A stretch of DNA of 64,000 nucleotides from Streptomyces coacervatus (GTDB taxonomy: Bacteria; Actinomycetota; Actinomycetes; Streptomycetales; Streptomycetaceae). Positions 34,377-43,036 of this stretch are shown here, one piece after another (within the stretch, counting starts at the first letter, position 1; the number at the start of each line of letters is the position of its first letter). The notes below the pieces were generated by a model. It worked only from the letters and a program-made list of their open reading frames with translations. It was not told where the DNA came from and searched no databases. The stretch covers positions 62,001-126,000 of the forward strand of contig NZ_JARHTP010000010.1 of NCBI RefSeq assembly GCF_029223485.1, in the 5' to 3' direction. A program made the position numbers and the translations under genes.

Positions 34377-35453
34377 ATGTCCTCCGCGCTGACCGATCTC
34401 TTCCCTCATCCGATCGTGCAGGCCCCCATGGCGGGCGGTGTCTCCGTGCCGCATCTGGCCGCCGCCGTGTGCGAGGCCGGCGGGCTCGGGTTCCTTGCCG
34501 CCGGGTACAAGACGGCCGACGGGATGTATCAGGAGATCAAGCAGCTCAGGGGCATCACGAGCCGGCCCTTCGGCGTGAACCTCTTCATGCCGCAGCCGGA
34601 GTACGGGGACCGGGGCGCCGTCGAGATCTACGCCCACCAGCTGGCCGGTGAGGCCACCTGGTACGACACCGAGCTCGGCGATCCGGACAGCGGCCGTGAC
34701 GACGCCTACGACTCCAAGCTCGCCGTACTGCTCGACAACCCCGTGCCGGTGGTCTCCTTCCACTTCGGTGTCCCGAGCCGCGAGATCCTCGAATCCCTCC
34801 GCCGGGCCGGCACCTTCACGCTGGTCACCGCGACCACCGCGGAGGAGGCCCTCGCCGTGGAGCGGGCCGGCGCCGACGCCGTGATCGCGCAGGGCGTGGA
34901 GGCCGGCGGCCACCAGGGCACGCACCGGGACAACCCGGAGACGGACGGCACCGGCATCGGACTCCTCTCGCTCATCGCCCAGGTCCGCGAGACCGTGAGC
35001 ATCCCCATCGTCGCCGCCGGCGGCATCATGCGCGGCGGCCAGATCGCCGCGGCGCTGGCGGCGGGCGCGAGCGCGGCCCAGCTCGGCACGGCCTTCCTCG
35101 CCACACCGGAGTCCGGCGCGAACGCCGTCCACAAGCAGGCGCTCACCAACCCGCTGTTCGTTCGTACGGAGTTGACCCGCGCGTTCTCCGGGCGCCCGGC
35201 CCGCGGCCTGGTCAACCGCTTCCTGCGCGAGCACGGCCCGTACGCCCCCGCCGCCTACCCGGAGGTCCACCACCTCACCTCGCCCCTGCGCAAGAAGGCC
35301 GCCGCATCCGGCGACGCACAAGGCATGGCGCTCTGGGCGGGCCAGGGCCACCGCATGGCGCGCGAGCTCCCGGCCGGGCAGCTGGTGGAGGTCCTCGCCG
35401 CCGAACTCGACCTTGCCAAGACAGCGTTGTCGGGCAAGGGGGACCTCCGATGA
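34377..35453 (+). CDS. Nitronate monooxygenase family protein
   Basis: 358 residues. FMN TIM-barrel of the 2-nitropropane dioxygenase family: N-terminal PIVQAPMAGGVS, GVNLFMPQ, the EAGGHQGTHRD loop with the catalytic-type His, and the phosphate-binding AAGGIMRGGQ segment. Class members oxidise alkyl nitronates such as propionate 3-nitronate; the physiological substrate here is unknown. It overlaps rsmE by 4 bp (ATGA), so the two are coupled. Confidence 0.92.
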   Translation: MSSALTDLFPHPIVQAPMAGGVSVPHLAAAVCEAGGLGFLAAGYKTADGMYQEIKQLRGITSRPFGVNLFMPQPEYGDRGAVEIYAHQLAGEATWYDTELGDPDSGRDDAYDSKLAVLLDNPVPVVSFHFGVPSREILESLRRAGTFTLVTATTAEEALAVERAGADAVIAQGVEAGGHQGTHRDNPETDGTGIGLLSLIAQVRETVSIPIVAAGGIMRGGQIAAALAAGASAAQLGTAFLATPESGANAVHKQALTNPLFVRTELTRAFSGRPARGLVNRFLREHGPYAPAAYPEVHHLTSPLRKKAAASGDAQGMALWAGQGHRMARELPAGQLVEVLAAELDLAKTALSGKGDLR

Positions 35454-36202
35454 CCGCGCCGGTGTTCGTCGTCGACTCCCTGGAGGGCGTGGGGCCGGGG
35501 TCGGTCGTCGAGCTGGACGGCCCCGAGGGGCGGCACGCGGTGTCCGTACGGCGACTGCAGCCCGGCGAGGACGTGGTGCTGACGGACGGTCTGGGCCGCG
35601 GGGCCGCCGGAGTGGTCGTCCGGACCGAGGGCAAGGACCGGCTGTTCGTCGAGCCCTTTGAGTTCCCGGTCGAACCCGAGCCCAGCCCCCGTATCACCGT
35701 CGTCCAGGCCCTCCCCAAGGGCGACCGGGGCGAGTTGGCCGTCGAGACGATGACGGAGACCGGGGTCGACGCGATCGTGCCGTGGTCGGCCGCCCGCTGC
35801 ATCACCCAGTGGAAGGGCGATCGGGGCCTGAAGGCCCTCGCCAAGTGGCGTGCCACCGCCCGCGAGGCCGGCAAGCAGTCCCGTCGGCTGCGCTTCCCGG
35901 AGGTCGCGGACGCGGCAACGACCAAGCAGGTTGCCGCACTTCTCGCCAATGCCGACTTCGCCGCCGTACTGCACGAGGACCGCGACTACGGCAGCGGGCC
36001 GCTGGCGACCGCCGAACTCCCCTCCGCGGGCGAGATCGTGCTGGTCGTCGGCCCCGAAGGGGGCGTCTCCGAGCAGGAGTTGGCGCTCTTCGAGGAGGCG
36101 GGTGCGAAGGCGTACCGGCTCGGGCGTAGCGTGCTGCGTACATCGACTGCGGGCACCGCGGCGACCGCCCTGCTCCTGGGCCGCACCGGCCGCTGGTCCT
36201 GA
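35450..36202 (+). CDS. rsmE: 16S rRNA (uracil(1498)-N(3))-methyltransferase
   Basis: 250 residues; SPOUT-fold SAM-dependent methyltransferase acting on the 30S decoding region. N-terminal PUA-like domain (HAVSVRRLQPGEDVVLTDG) and the C-terminal trefoil knot with LVVGPEGGVSEQEL and LGRSVLRTSTAGTAA are characteristic. Usually placed near dnaJ in bacteria, which holds here with the nitronate monooxygenase gene interposed. Confidence 0.95.
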   Translation: MTAPVFVVDSLEGVGPGSVVELDGPEGRHAVSVRRLQPGEDVVLTDGLGRGAAGVVVRTEGKDRLFVEPFEFPVEPEPSPRITVVQALPKGDRGELAVETMTETGVDAIVPWSAARCITQWKGDRGLKALAKWRATAREAGKQSRRLRFPEVADAATTKQVAALLANADFAAVLHEDRDYGSGPLATAELPSAGEIVLVVGPEGGVSEQELALFEEAGAKAYRLGRSVLRTSTAGTAATALLLGRTGRWS

Positions 36203-36221
36203 ACCGATCACGGGGGACACC

Positions 36222-36614
36222 ATGGAACTCGCCCAAGTCCGGCTCCTCGTCACCGACTTCGCCGCCTGCTACCGGTTCTACGCCGAGGTCCTCGGCCTCA
36301 AGCCGCAGTCGGGCGCGGCCGAGGGGCCGTACGAGAAGTTCAGCCCGGCCACCGGCTCGGCGGGGATCGCTCTCCAGGACCGTTCGATGATGGCCGAGGT
36401 ACTGGGCGAGCTGGGCGACACGGCGACGGGCCATCGCTCCCTGGTGGTTCTGCGCGTCGACGACCTCGATGCCTACTGCGAGCAGATCGCCACCCGGGGC
36501 GCCGTCCTCCTGCACGGCCCGGCCCCCATGACCGACCGTATGCGCGTGGCCCATCTCAAGGACCCGGAGGGGAACTTGGTGGAACTGCAGGAGTGGCTGC
36601 TGCTGCGCGGCTGA
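36222..36614 (+). CDS. VOC-family (glyoxalase/bleomycin-resistance-like) protein
   Basis: 130 residues from the ATG at 36222, preceded by GGGGGA. Two beta-alpha-beta-beta-beta units typical of vicinal oxygen chelate proteins: first ELAQVRLLVTDFAACYRFYA, then HRSLVVLRVDDLDAYCEQI, with LKDPEGNLVELQEW carrying the usual metal-ligand Glu. Substrate unknown. It follows rsmE by 19 bp and may be cotranscribed. Confidence 0.88.
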   Translation: MELAQVRLLVTDFAACYRFYAEVLGLKPQSGAAEGPYEKFSPATGSAGIALQDRSMMAEVLGELGDTATGHRSLVVLRVDDLDAYCEQIATRGAVLLHGPAPMTDRMRVAHLKDPEGNLVELQEWLLLRG

Positions 36615-36687
36615 CGGCGGCGGCGCGGCGCTTTCGTGACCGTATGCGCTCTACCGCCGAACCGCACACGGTGGCAGGCTGCCGTCC

Positions 36688-37257
36688 ATGGGGGCATTGA
36701 GGCGGGTTTGGCGCCGGCCGCGGGGACAGCGGGTCGCGGCCGTGGCGGTGCTTGCGGTGGTGGCCGTCGGGGGGGTCGTGGCGTGTGATCCGGGAGGGTT
36801 GAGTTCCGCTTCCGTGGCGTACACGACCGACCAGACCGCGACCAAGGAGCTGGAGAACCAGCACGTCGACGTGCAGTGGCTCAGCTGCACCGCCAACTAC
36901 GGGAACAACGACAAGGCCTATACGCCCGGCAAGTCGACGCCGTCGGCGAGCGAGACCACCGTCGCCAACGTCGACTGCCAGGGACAGACCAAGGACGGAC
37001 GGGAGATCACCGTCACCGGCAAGGTCACCCGCGCCGTGGACGGCGCCTGCGTACGAGGCGACCTCACCGCCAAGGTGGGCGGCAAGGTGTGGTTCCACGT
37101 GACGGGGCTCGGCAACTGCAACGCGACCCCGTCACCCATCATCAACAACCCCACCCATGGCAACGGGCAGCAGCCCGGGGCCACCGTCACCGTGACGGTC
37201 ACCAGGACCATCTGGTGCAAGGGGGATCCGCAGTGCTGGCCCGTCCGGGGCAAGTGA
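36688..37257 (+). CDS. Putative lipoprotein, unknown function
   Basis: 189 residues. Basic N-terminus, hydrophobic core and lipobox-like VVAC (Cys near residue 33) indicate a lipid-anchored exported protein. The mature part contains four more cysteines around a beta-rich core (HVDVQWLSCTANYG, VANVDCQGQTKDG, CVRGDLT) and a Pro/Asn/Thr spacer, ending in a CKGDPQCW pair. No named domain recognised. The next gene, tricorn protease, starts 55 bp downstream; no functional link is evident. Confidence 0.78.
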   Translation: MGALRRVWRRPRGQRVAAVAVLAVVAVGGVVACDPGGLSSASVAYTTDQTATKELENQHVDVQWLSCTANYGNNDKAYTPGKSTPSASETTVANVDCQGQTKDGREITVTGKVTRAVDGACVRGDLTAKVGGKVWFHVTGLGNCNATPSPIINNPTHGNGQQPGATVTVTVTRTIWCKGDPQCWPVRGK

Positions 37258-37312
37258 TCGGAAGCTGTCGAAAGCCCTGGCTGCGGGTAACGCCCTTGCC
37301 TAAGGTGATCGG

Positions 37313-40300
37313 GTGACTCAGCCCGCATCGAAGGCATCCGCTCCATCCGCCGCAACCTCTGCCTATCTCCGATTCCCGCATGTGCACGGCGAGTTGGTGG
37401 CCTTCGTCGCCGAGGACGACGTATGGCTGGCGCCTCTCGACGGCGGCTGGGCGTGGCGGGTGAGCGCGGACAACGTGCCGGTGGCCCAGCCCCGTATCTC
37501 ACCCGACGGCACGACCGTCGCCTGGACCTCCCACCGCGACGGAGCCCCCGAGGTGCATGTCGCGCCGGTCGACGGAGGGCGGGCCAGGCGGCTGACGTAC
37601 TGGGGGAGTTGGGGCGCCAGGGTGCGCGGCTGGACCCCGGACGGGCAGGTCCTGGTGACCAGTTCCCAGGGCCAGGCGAGCTCGCGCAGGACCTGGGCAC
37701 GCGCCGTCCCGCTCGACGGCGGACCGGCCACCACCCTGCCGTACGGCCCCGTGGGCGGCGTCGCGTACGGCCCGCACACGGTGCTGCAGACCGCGCCGAT
37801 GCAGTCCGAGGCCGCCTGGTGGAAGCGGTACCGGGGCGGTACGGCGGGCAAGCTGTGGATCGACCTTGGCGCCCAGGGGGCCGAAGGGGCAGGGGACTTC
37901 GTACGGCTGCACGAGGAGCTGGACGGGAACATCGAGCACCCGGTGTGGGTGGGGGAGCGGATCGCGTTCCTGTCCGACCACGAGGGCACCGGTGCGCTGT
38001 ACTCCTCCCTCGCCGACGGCGCCGATCTGCGCCGCCACACACCCCTGGACGGCTTCTACGCCCGCCAGGCCGCCGGCGACGGCACCCGCGTCAGCTACGC
38101 CGCCGCCGGTGAACTGTGGCTGCTCGACGACCTCGACGGAGCCGAACCGCGCCGCCTGGACATCCGGCTCGGCGGGCCGCGCGTCGACCTGCAGCCGTTC
38201 CCGGTGAACGCCGCCCGCTGGTTCGGCTCCGCCGCCCCCGACCGCACCGCACGCGGCAGCGCGGTCTGCGTCCGCGGTGCCGTCCACTGGGTCACCCACC
38301 GGTCCGGTCCGGCCCGTGCGCTGGCCGCCGAACCCGGCGTACGGGCCCGGCTGCCGCGCACCTTCCGCGTCGAGGGCGAGGAGTGGGTGGTGTGGGTGAC
38401 GGACGCCGAGGGCGACGACGCCCTGGAGTTCGCCCCGTCGACCGGCCTCGCGCCCGGCGCCACCCCGCGCAGGCTCGCCGGGGGCCGGCTCGGCCGTGTC
38501 CTGGAGCTCGCCGTGGCCCCCGACGGCAGCCGCACCGCGGTCGCCTCGCACGACGGACGGCTGCTGCTCGTCGAACGCGAGTCGGGCGAGGTGCGCGAGG
38601 TGGACCGGAGTGAGGACGGCGAAGTGTCCGGGCTGGTCTTCTCACCCGACTCGGCGTGGCTCGCCTGGTCCCACCCGGGCCCGCGTCCGCTGCGCCAGCT
38701 CAGGCTCGCCAACACCACCGACCTGTCGGTCACCGAGGCGACACCTCTGCGCTTCGGCGACTACGACCCCGCCTTCACCCTCGACGGCAAGCACCTCGCC
38801 TTCCTCTCCAGCCGCTCCTTCGACCCGGTCTACGACGAGCACGTCTTCGACCTGGCCTTCGTGGCCGGCGCCCGCCCGTATCTGATCACCCTGGCGGCGA
38901 CCACGCCCTCGCCCTTCGGCCCGCAGCGGCACGGACGCCCCTTCGACGCCCCCGACAAGGACGAGACACCCGACAGCGAGGGCACCCCCACCACCCGTAT
39001 CGACCTCGAAGGTCTCGCCGACCGCATCGTGCCCTTCCCCGTCGAGGCCGCCCGCTACAGCACCCTGCGCGCCGCGAAGGACGGCGTGCTGTGGCTGCGC
39101 CACCCGGTGCGCGGCGAACTCGGCGCCTCCCGTGCCACCCCCGACGCCCCCGAGCCCAAGACCGAGCTGGAGCGCTACGACCTCGTCCAGCAGCGCATCG
39201 AGTACCTCACGGGCGACGCCGACGCCTTCGAGGTCAGCGGCGACGGCAAGCGGGTCCTGCTGCGGACCGACGGCCGGCTCAAGGTCGTCCCCAGCGACCG
39301 GCGCGCCTCGAACGACGAGGACAGCGACACGAACGTCACCGTCGACCTCACCCGCGTCCGGCAGACCGTCGACCCGGCGGCCGAGTGGCGGCAGATGTAC
39401 GAGGAGACGGGCCGCATCATGCGGGACCACTTCTGGCGCCCCGACATGGGCGGCGTCGACTGGGACGGCGTCCTCGACCGCTACCGCCCCGTCCTCGACC
39501 GCATCGCCACCCACAGCGACCTCGTCGACCTGCTGTGGGAGGTGCAGGGCGAGCTCGGCACCTCGCACGCATACGTCCAGCCCCGCGGCGGCCACGGCAA
39601 CGGCGCCCGTCAGGGACTCCTCGGCGCCGACATCTCCCGCCACGAGGACGGCAGTTGGCGCATCGACCGGGTCCTGCCCGCGGAGACCTCCGACCCCGAC
39701 GCCCGCTCCCCGCTCGCCGCACCCGGCGTCGCGGTCCGCGCGGGCGACGCGATCGTCTCGGTCGCCGGACACCCGGTCGACCCGGTGACCGGCCCCGGCC
39801 CGCTCCTGATCGGTACGGCGGGCAAACCGGTCGAGCTGACGATCTCACCGGCCGGCGGCGGCGACGTACGGCATGTGGTCGTCGTACCGGTCGCGGACGA
39901 GGTGCCGCTGCGCTACCACGCCTGGGTCGCCGACCGCCGTGCCTACGTCCACGAACGGTCCGGCGGCCGCCTCGGCTACCTCCACATCCCCGACATGCAG
40001 GCCCCCGGCTGGGCCCAGATCCACCGCGACCTGCGCGTCGAGGTGGCCAGGGAGGGCCTTGTCGTGGACGTCCGTGAGAACGCCGGCGGGCACACCTCCC
40101 AACTGGTCGTCGAGAAACTGGCCCGCAGGATCGTCGGCTGGGGCCTGCCACGCGGCATGCGGCCCTACAGCTACCCCGAGGACGCCCCGCGCGGCCCGGT
40201 CGTCGCCGTCGCCGACGAGTGGTCCGGCTCCGACGGCGACATCGTCAACGCGGCCATCAAGGCACTCGGCATCGGCCCGGTCGTCGGCACCCGGACCTGG

Positions 40301-40555
40301 GGCGGCGTCATAGGCATCGACAGCCGCTACCACCTGGTCGACGGCACACTGATCACCCAGCCCAAGTACGCGATCTGGCTGGAGGGTTACGGCTGGGGCG
40401 TGGAGAACCGCGGTGTGGACCCGGACGTGGAGGTGGTCCAGCGGCCGCAGGACTACGCGGCGGGCAGGGACGTCCAGCTGGACGAGGCGGTGCGGATCGC
40501 GCTGGAGGCGCTGGAGGGCAGCCCGGCAAAAACACCGCCGAGTCTGCCGACTTAA
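37313..40555 (+). CDS. Tricorn protease homologue (S41 family)
   Basis: 1080 residues, GTG start. Cytosolic oligopeptidase that trims proteasome products. N-terminal beta-propellers (about 20-660, with repeated SPDG/SPDS blade motifs) precede the C1, PDZ (about 760-840) and C2 catalytic domains. The tetrad of archaeal tricorn has clear counterparts: S751-H752 in GTSHAYV, the nucleophile Ser in EWSGSDGD (S971 or S973), and E1031 in GVENRGVDPD. Length matches tricorn. Streptomycetes have proteasomes as well, so a downstream role in peptide breakdown is plausible. Confidence 0.94.
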   Translation: MTQPASKASAPSAATSAYLRFPHVHGELVAFVAEDDVWLAPLDGGWAWRVSADNVPVAQPRISPDGTTVAWTSHRDGAPEVHVAPVDGGRARRLTYWGSWGARVRGWTPDGQVLVTSSQGQASSRRTWARAVPLDGGPATTLPYGPVGGVAYGPHTVLQTAPMQSEAAWWKRYRGGTAGKLWIDLGAQGAEGAGDFVRLHEELDGNIEHPVWVGERIAFLSDHEGTGALYSSLADGADLRRHTPLDGFYARQAAGDGTRVSYAAAGELWLLDDLDGAEPRRLDIRLGGPRVDLQPFPVNAARWFGSAAPDRTARGSAVCVRGAVHWVTHRSGPARALAAEPGVRARLPRTFRVEGEEWVVWVTDAEGDDALEFAPSTGLAPGATPRRLAGGRLGRVLELAVAPDGSRTAVASHDGRLLLVERESGEVREVDRSEDGEVSGLVFSPDSAWLAWSHPGPRPLRQLRLANTTDLSVTEATPLRFGDYDPAFTLDGKHLAFLSSRSFDPVYDEHVFDLAFVAGARPYLITLAATTPSPFGPQRHGRPFDAPDKDETPDSEGTPTTRIDLEGLADRIVPFPVEAARYSTLRAAKDGVLWLRHPVRGELGASRATPDAPEPKTELERYDLVQQRIEYLTGDADAFEVSGDGKRVLLRTDGRLKVVPSDRRASNDEDSDTNVTVDLTRVRQTVDPAAEWRQMYEETGRIMRDHFWRPDMGGVDWDGVLDRYRPVLDRIATHSDLVDLLWEVQGELGTSHAYVQPRGGHGNGARQGLLGADISRHEDGSWRIDRVLPAETSDPDARSPLAAPGVAVRAGDAIVSVAGHPVDPVTGPGPLLIGTAGKPVELTISPAGGGDVRHVVVVPVADEVPLRYHAWVADRRAYVHERSGGRLGYLHIPDMQAPGWAQIHRDLRVEVAREGLVVDVRENAGGHTSQLVVEKLARRIVGWGLPRGMRPYSYPEDAPRGPVVAVADEWSGSDGDIVNAAIKALGIGPVVGTRTWGGVIGIDSRYHLVDGTLITQPKYAIWLEGYGWGVENRGVDPDVEVVQRPQDYAAGRDVQLDEAVRIALEALEGSPAKTPPSLPT

Positions 40556-40591
40556 GGGGCGCGGCGCTGTGTCGACTTGCGGCTCCGCCGC

Positions 40592-40635
40592 GATGGGGGT
40601 CCCCCCGCTCGAGCGGAGCCGAGAGTGGGGGAGCG
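40592..40635. repeat. Dispersed GC-rich repeat, intergenic copy
   Basis: Begins GATGGGGGTCCCCCCGCTCG, has an inner palindrome CCGCTCGAGCGG, and ends GAGAGTGGGGGAG. The two copies inside the phosphatase gene (27198-27238, 27377-27437) are relatives. It lies between the tricorn and HIT genes. Confidence 0.75.
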
Positions 40636-40712
40636 ACCAGCCACGACGATCCCGCACCCGACGACGATACGATGCCCCCCGTAAACCACGCCGCCCAACC
40701 CCCGGAGGGAAC

Positions 40713-41066
40713 ATGCCAGGGGAGCCGCAGGACGACTGCCTGTTCTGCAAGATCATCGCTGGGCACGTCCCGGCGACGATCGTCCGCGAAACGGAAACCA
40801 CCGTCGCCTTCCGGGACATCAACCCCCAGGCACCCACCCACGTCCTGGTGATCCCCAAGGCGCACTACAAGAACGCGGCCGAGCTCGCCGCCGCCGAACC
40901 GGTGCTCGCCGCGGACGTCCTGCGGGAGGCCCAGTCGGTCGCCGACGAGGACAAGCTGGAGAGCTACCGCATCGTCTTCAACACGGGCGCCGGCGCCGGC
41001 CAGACCGTCTGGCACGCCCATGCGCATGTCCTCGGCGGCCGCGGCATGCAGTGGCCCCCCGGATAA
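40713..41066 (+). CDS. HIT family (HINT-type) nucleotide hydrolase
   Basis: 117 residues from the ATG at 40713, 6 nt after GGAGGG; the upstream open frame is a shadow. The histidine triad is WHAHAHVLGGR near the C-terminus; the N-terminal CLFCKI pair is a zinc site common in bacterial HINT proteins. RDINPQAPTHVLVIPK is the usual core. Members hydrolyse nucleoside phosphoramidates and aminoacyl-AMP. It is 6 bp upstream of RNase Z, likely one transcript. Confidence 0.94.
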   Translation: MPGEPQDDCLFCKIIAGHVPATIVRETETTVAFRDINPQAPTHVLVIPKAHYKNAAELAAAEPVLAADVLREAQSVADEDKLESYRIVFNTGAGAGQTVWHAHAHVLGGRGMQWPPG

Positions 41067-41072
41067 CTCGCA

Positions 41073-41978
41073 ATGTCCGTACGTGAATTGGTGGTCCTCG
41101 GCACCGCCAGCCAGGTCCCCACCCGGCACCGCAACCACAACGGCTATCTGCTGCGCTGGGACGGCGAGGGCATCCTCTTCGACCCCGGCGAGGGCACGCA
41201 GCGCCAGATGCTGCGGGCCGGGGTCGCCGCGCACGACCTGAACCGGATCTGCGTCACACACTTCCACGGCGACCACTCGCTGGGCCTGGCAGGCGTCATC
41301 CAGCGCATCAACCTCGACAAGGTCCCGCACGAGATCACCGCGCACTACCCGCGCTCCGGCCAGCGCTTCTTCGACCGCTTGCGGTATGCGACCGCCTACC
41401 GGGAGACGGTCGCGCTCACCCAGGCCCCGGTCGACACGGACGGCCCCGCGGCCGTCACGCCCTCGTACACCCTCGAAGCCGTCAGGCTCTCGCACCCCGT
41501 CGAGTCCTACGGCTACCGGCTGATCGAGCCCGACGGCCGCCGGATGCTCCCCGACCGCCTTGCCGCGCACGGCGTCAAGGGCCCCGATGTCGGCCGTATC
41601 CAGCGGGAGGGCGCCATCGACGGGGTGTCCCTGGAGGACGTCAGCGAGGTGCGCCGCGGGCAGCGGTTCGCGTTCGTCATGGACACCCGCCTGTGCGACG
41701 GCGTGCACGCGCTCGCCGAGGGCTGCGACATGCTCGTCATCGAGTCGACATTCCTCGACGAGGACACCGACCTCGCGGTCGAGCACGGCCACCTCACCGC
41801 GGGCCAGGCGGCGGCGGTCGCGCGGGAAGCGGGCGTACGGCATCTGGTCCTCACGCACTTCAGCCAGCGCTACAGCGACCCCGACGAGTTCGAGCGGCAG
41901 GCACGGGCGGCGGGCTTCGAGGGCGAGCTGACGGTCGCGCACGATCTTCTCCGGGTGCCGGTTCCGAAACGGCGGTAA
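41073..41978 (+). CDS. rnz: Ribonuclease Z (tRNA 3'-processing endonuclease)
   Basis: 301 residues; short-form RNase Z. N-terminal VLGTASQVPTRHRNHNGYLL, metal motif THFHGDHSLGL and the later HLVLTHFSQRY and DTRLCDGVHAL segments provide the zinc ligands. It cleaves 3' trailers from tRNA precursors; the two tRNA-Ala genes here lack encoded CCA, so they need such processing. Preceded closely by the HIT gene. Confidence 0.94.
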   Translation: MSVRELVVLGTASQVPTRHRNHNGYLLRWDGEGILFDPGEGTQRQMLRAGVAAHDLNRICVTHFHGDHSLGLAGVIQRINLDKVPHEITAHYPRSGQRFFDRLRYATAYRETVALTQAPVDTDGPAAVTPSYTLEAVRLSHPVESYGYRLIEPDGRRMLPDRLAAHGVKGPDVGRIQREGAIDGVSLEDVSEVRRGQRFAFVMDTRLCDGVHALAEGCDMLVIESTFLDEDTDLAVEHGHLTAGQAAAVAREAGVRHLVLTHFSQRYSDPDEFERQARAAGFEGELTVAHDLLRVPVPKRR

Positions 41979-41998
41979 AGCACCCGTACGATGCTGCG

Positions 41999-42991
41999 AT
42001 GCCCCTCCCCAAAGCAGAACTGCACCTCCACATCGAAGGCACCCTGGAGCCGGAGCTGGCCTTCGAGCTGGCCGCCCGCAACGGCGTCGAGCTGCCGTAC
42101 GCCGACAGCGACGAGCTCGGCAAGGCGTACGACTTCCAGGACCTCCAGTCCTTCCTGAACCTGTACTACGAGCTCATGGCCGTCCTGCGCACCGAGCGGG
42201 ACTTCGAGGACCTCGCGAACGCCTACCTCGCCCGCGCCGCCGCGCAGGGCGTGCGGCACGCGGAGATCTTCTTCGACCCGCAGGCGCACATCGCGCGCGG
42301 GATCCCCATGGGCACGGTCGTCGAGGGGCTGTGGCGGGCACTGGGGAGCAGTGAGCAGAACCACGGCGTCTCGACGCGGCTCATCCTGTGCTTCCTGCGC
42401 GACGAGTCCGCAGAGTCGGCGCTCGAGACCCTGGAGGCCGCGAAGCCGTACCTGGACCGGATCACGGGTGTCGGCCTCGACTCGGCCGAGGTCGGGCACC
42501 CGCCGGTGAAGTTCCGCGAGGTGTACGAGGCCGCCGCGTCGCTCGGTCTGCGGCGCGTCGCGCACGCGGGGGAGGAGGGGCCGCCTGAGTACATCACGGA
42601 GGCGCTGGACGTGCTCGGCGTCGAGCGGGTGGACCATGGGCTCAGGTGCATGGAATCCCCCGAGCTGGTCGAGCGGCTGGTCCGGGAGCGCATCCCGCTG
42701 ACTCTGTGCCCGTTGTCCAATGTCCGCCTCCGCACGGTCGACACCCTCGCCGACCACCCGCTCCCGGCCATGCTGGACGCGGGGTTGGTGTGCACGGTGA
42801 ACTCCGACGACCCCGCCTACTTCGGCGGCTATGCGGGCGACAACTTCGACGCGGTGCGCTCGGCGCTGGGCCTGAACGAGGACAGGCTCCGGGAGTTGGC
42901 CCGCAACTCCTTCCTCGCGTCTTTCCTGGAGGACGACGAGGAGCGGCGGGCGCGGTATCTCGCCGAGGTGGAGGCGTACGAGTTTTCTTAG
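41999..42991 (+). CDS. Adenosine/adenine deaminase family protein
   Basis: 330 residues from the ATG at 41999 (MPLPKAELHLHIEGTLEPEL). Metal ligands: HLHIEG at the N-terminus, HAGEEG in the middle, DHGL, and NSDDPAYFGGY at the end. The SDDPAYFGGY version and overall length fit adenine deaminase (yeast Aah1-type) better than classical adenosine deaminase, so adenine to hypoxanthine is the likely reaction; adenosine cannot be excluded. 21 bp after rnz. Confidence 0.88.
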   Translation: MPLPKAELHLHIEGTLEPELAFELAARNGVELPYADSDELGKAYDFQDLQSFLNLYYELMAVLRTERDFEDLANAYLARAAAQGVRHAEIFFDPQAHIARGIPMGTVVEGLWRALGSSEQNHGVSTRLILCFLRDESAESALETLEAAKPYLDRITGVGLDSAEVGHPPVKFREVYEAAASLGLRRVAHAGEEGPPEYITEALDVLGVERVDHGLRCMESPELVERLVRERIPLTLCPLSNVRLRTVDTLADHPLPAMLDAGLVCTVNSDDPAYFGGYAGDNFDAVRSALGLNEDRLRELARNSFLASFLEDDEERRARYLAEVEAYEFS

Positions 42992-43012
42992 CTGCGGGCC
43001 GGTGGGGGCTGG

Positions 43013-43036
43013 TCGCGCAGTTCCCCGCGCCCCTAA
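43013..43036. repeat. 24-bp dispersed repeat, copy B
   Basis: Identical to 21476-21499. It lies between two converging genes and supplies the TAG stop codon (43035-43033) of the MFS gene on the minus strand. Confidence 0.75.

Noticed and set aside
32037..35351. 1104-codon open frame antisense to hrcA, dnaJ2 and the nitronate monooxygenase gene
   Set aside because: Typical GC-rich shadow frame: no domain pattern, low-complexity Arg/Gly/Leu/Asp composition, and it covers three genes with strong family signatures.
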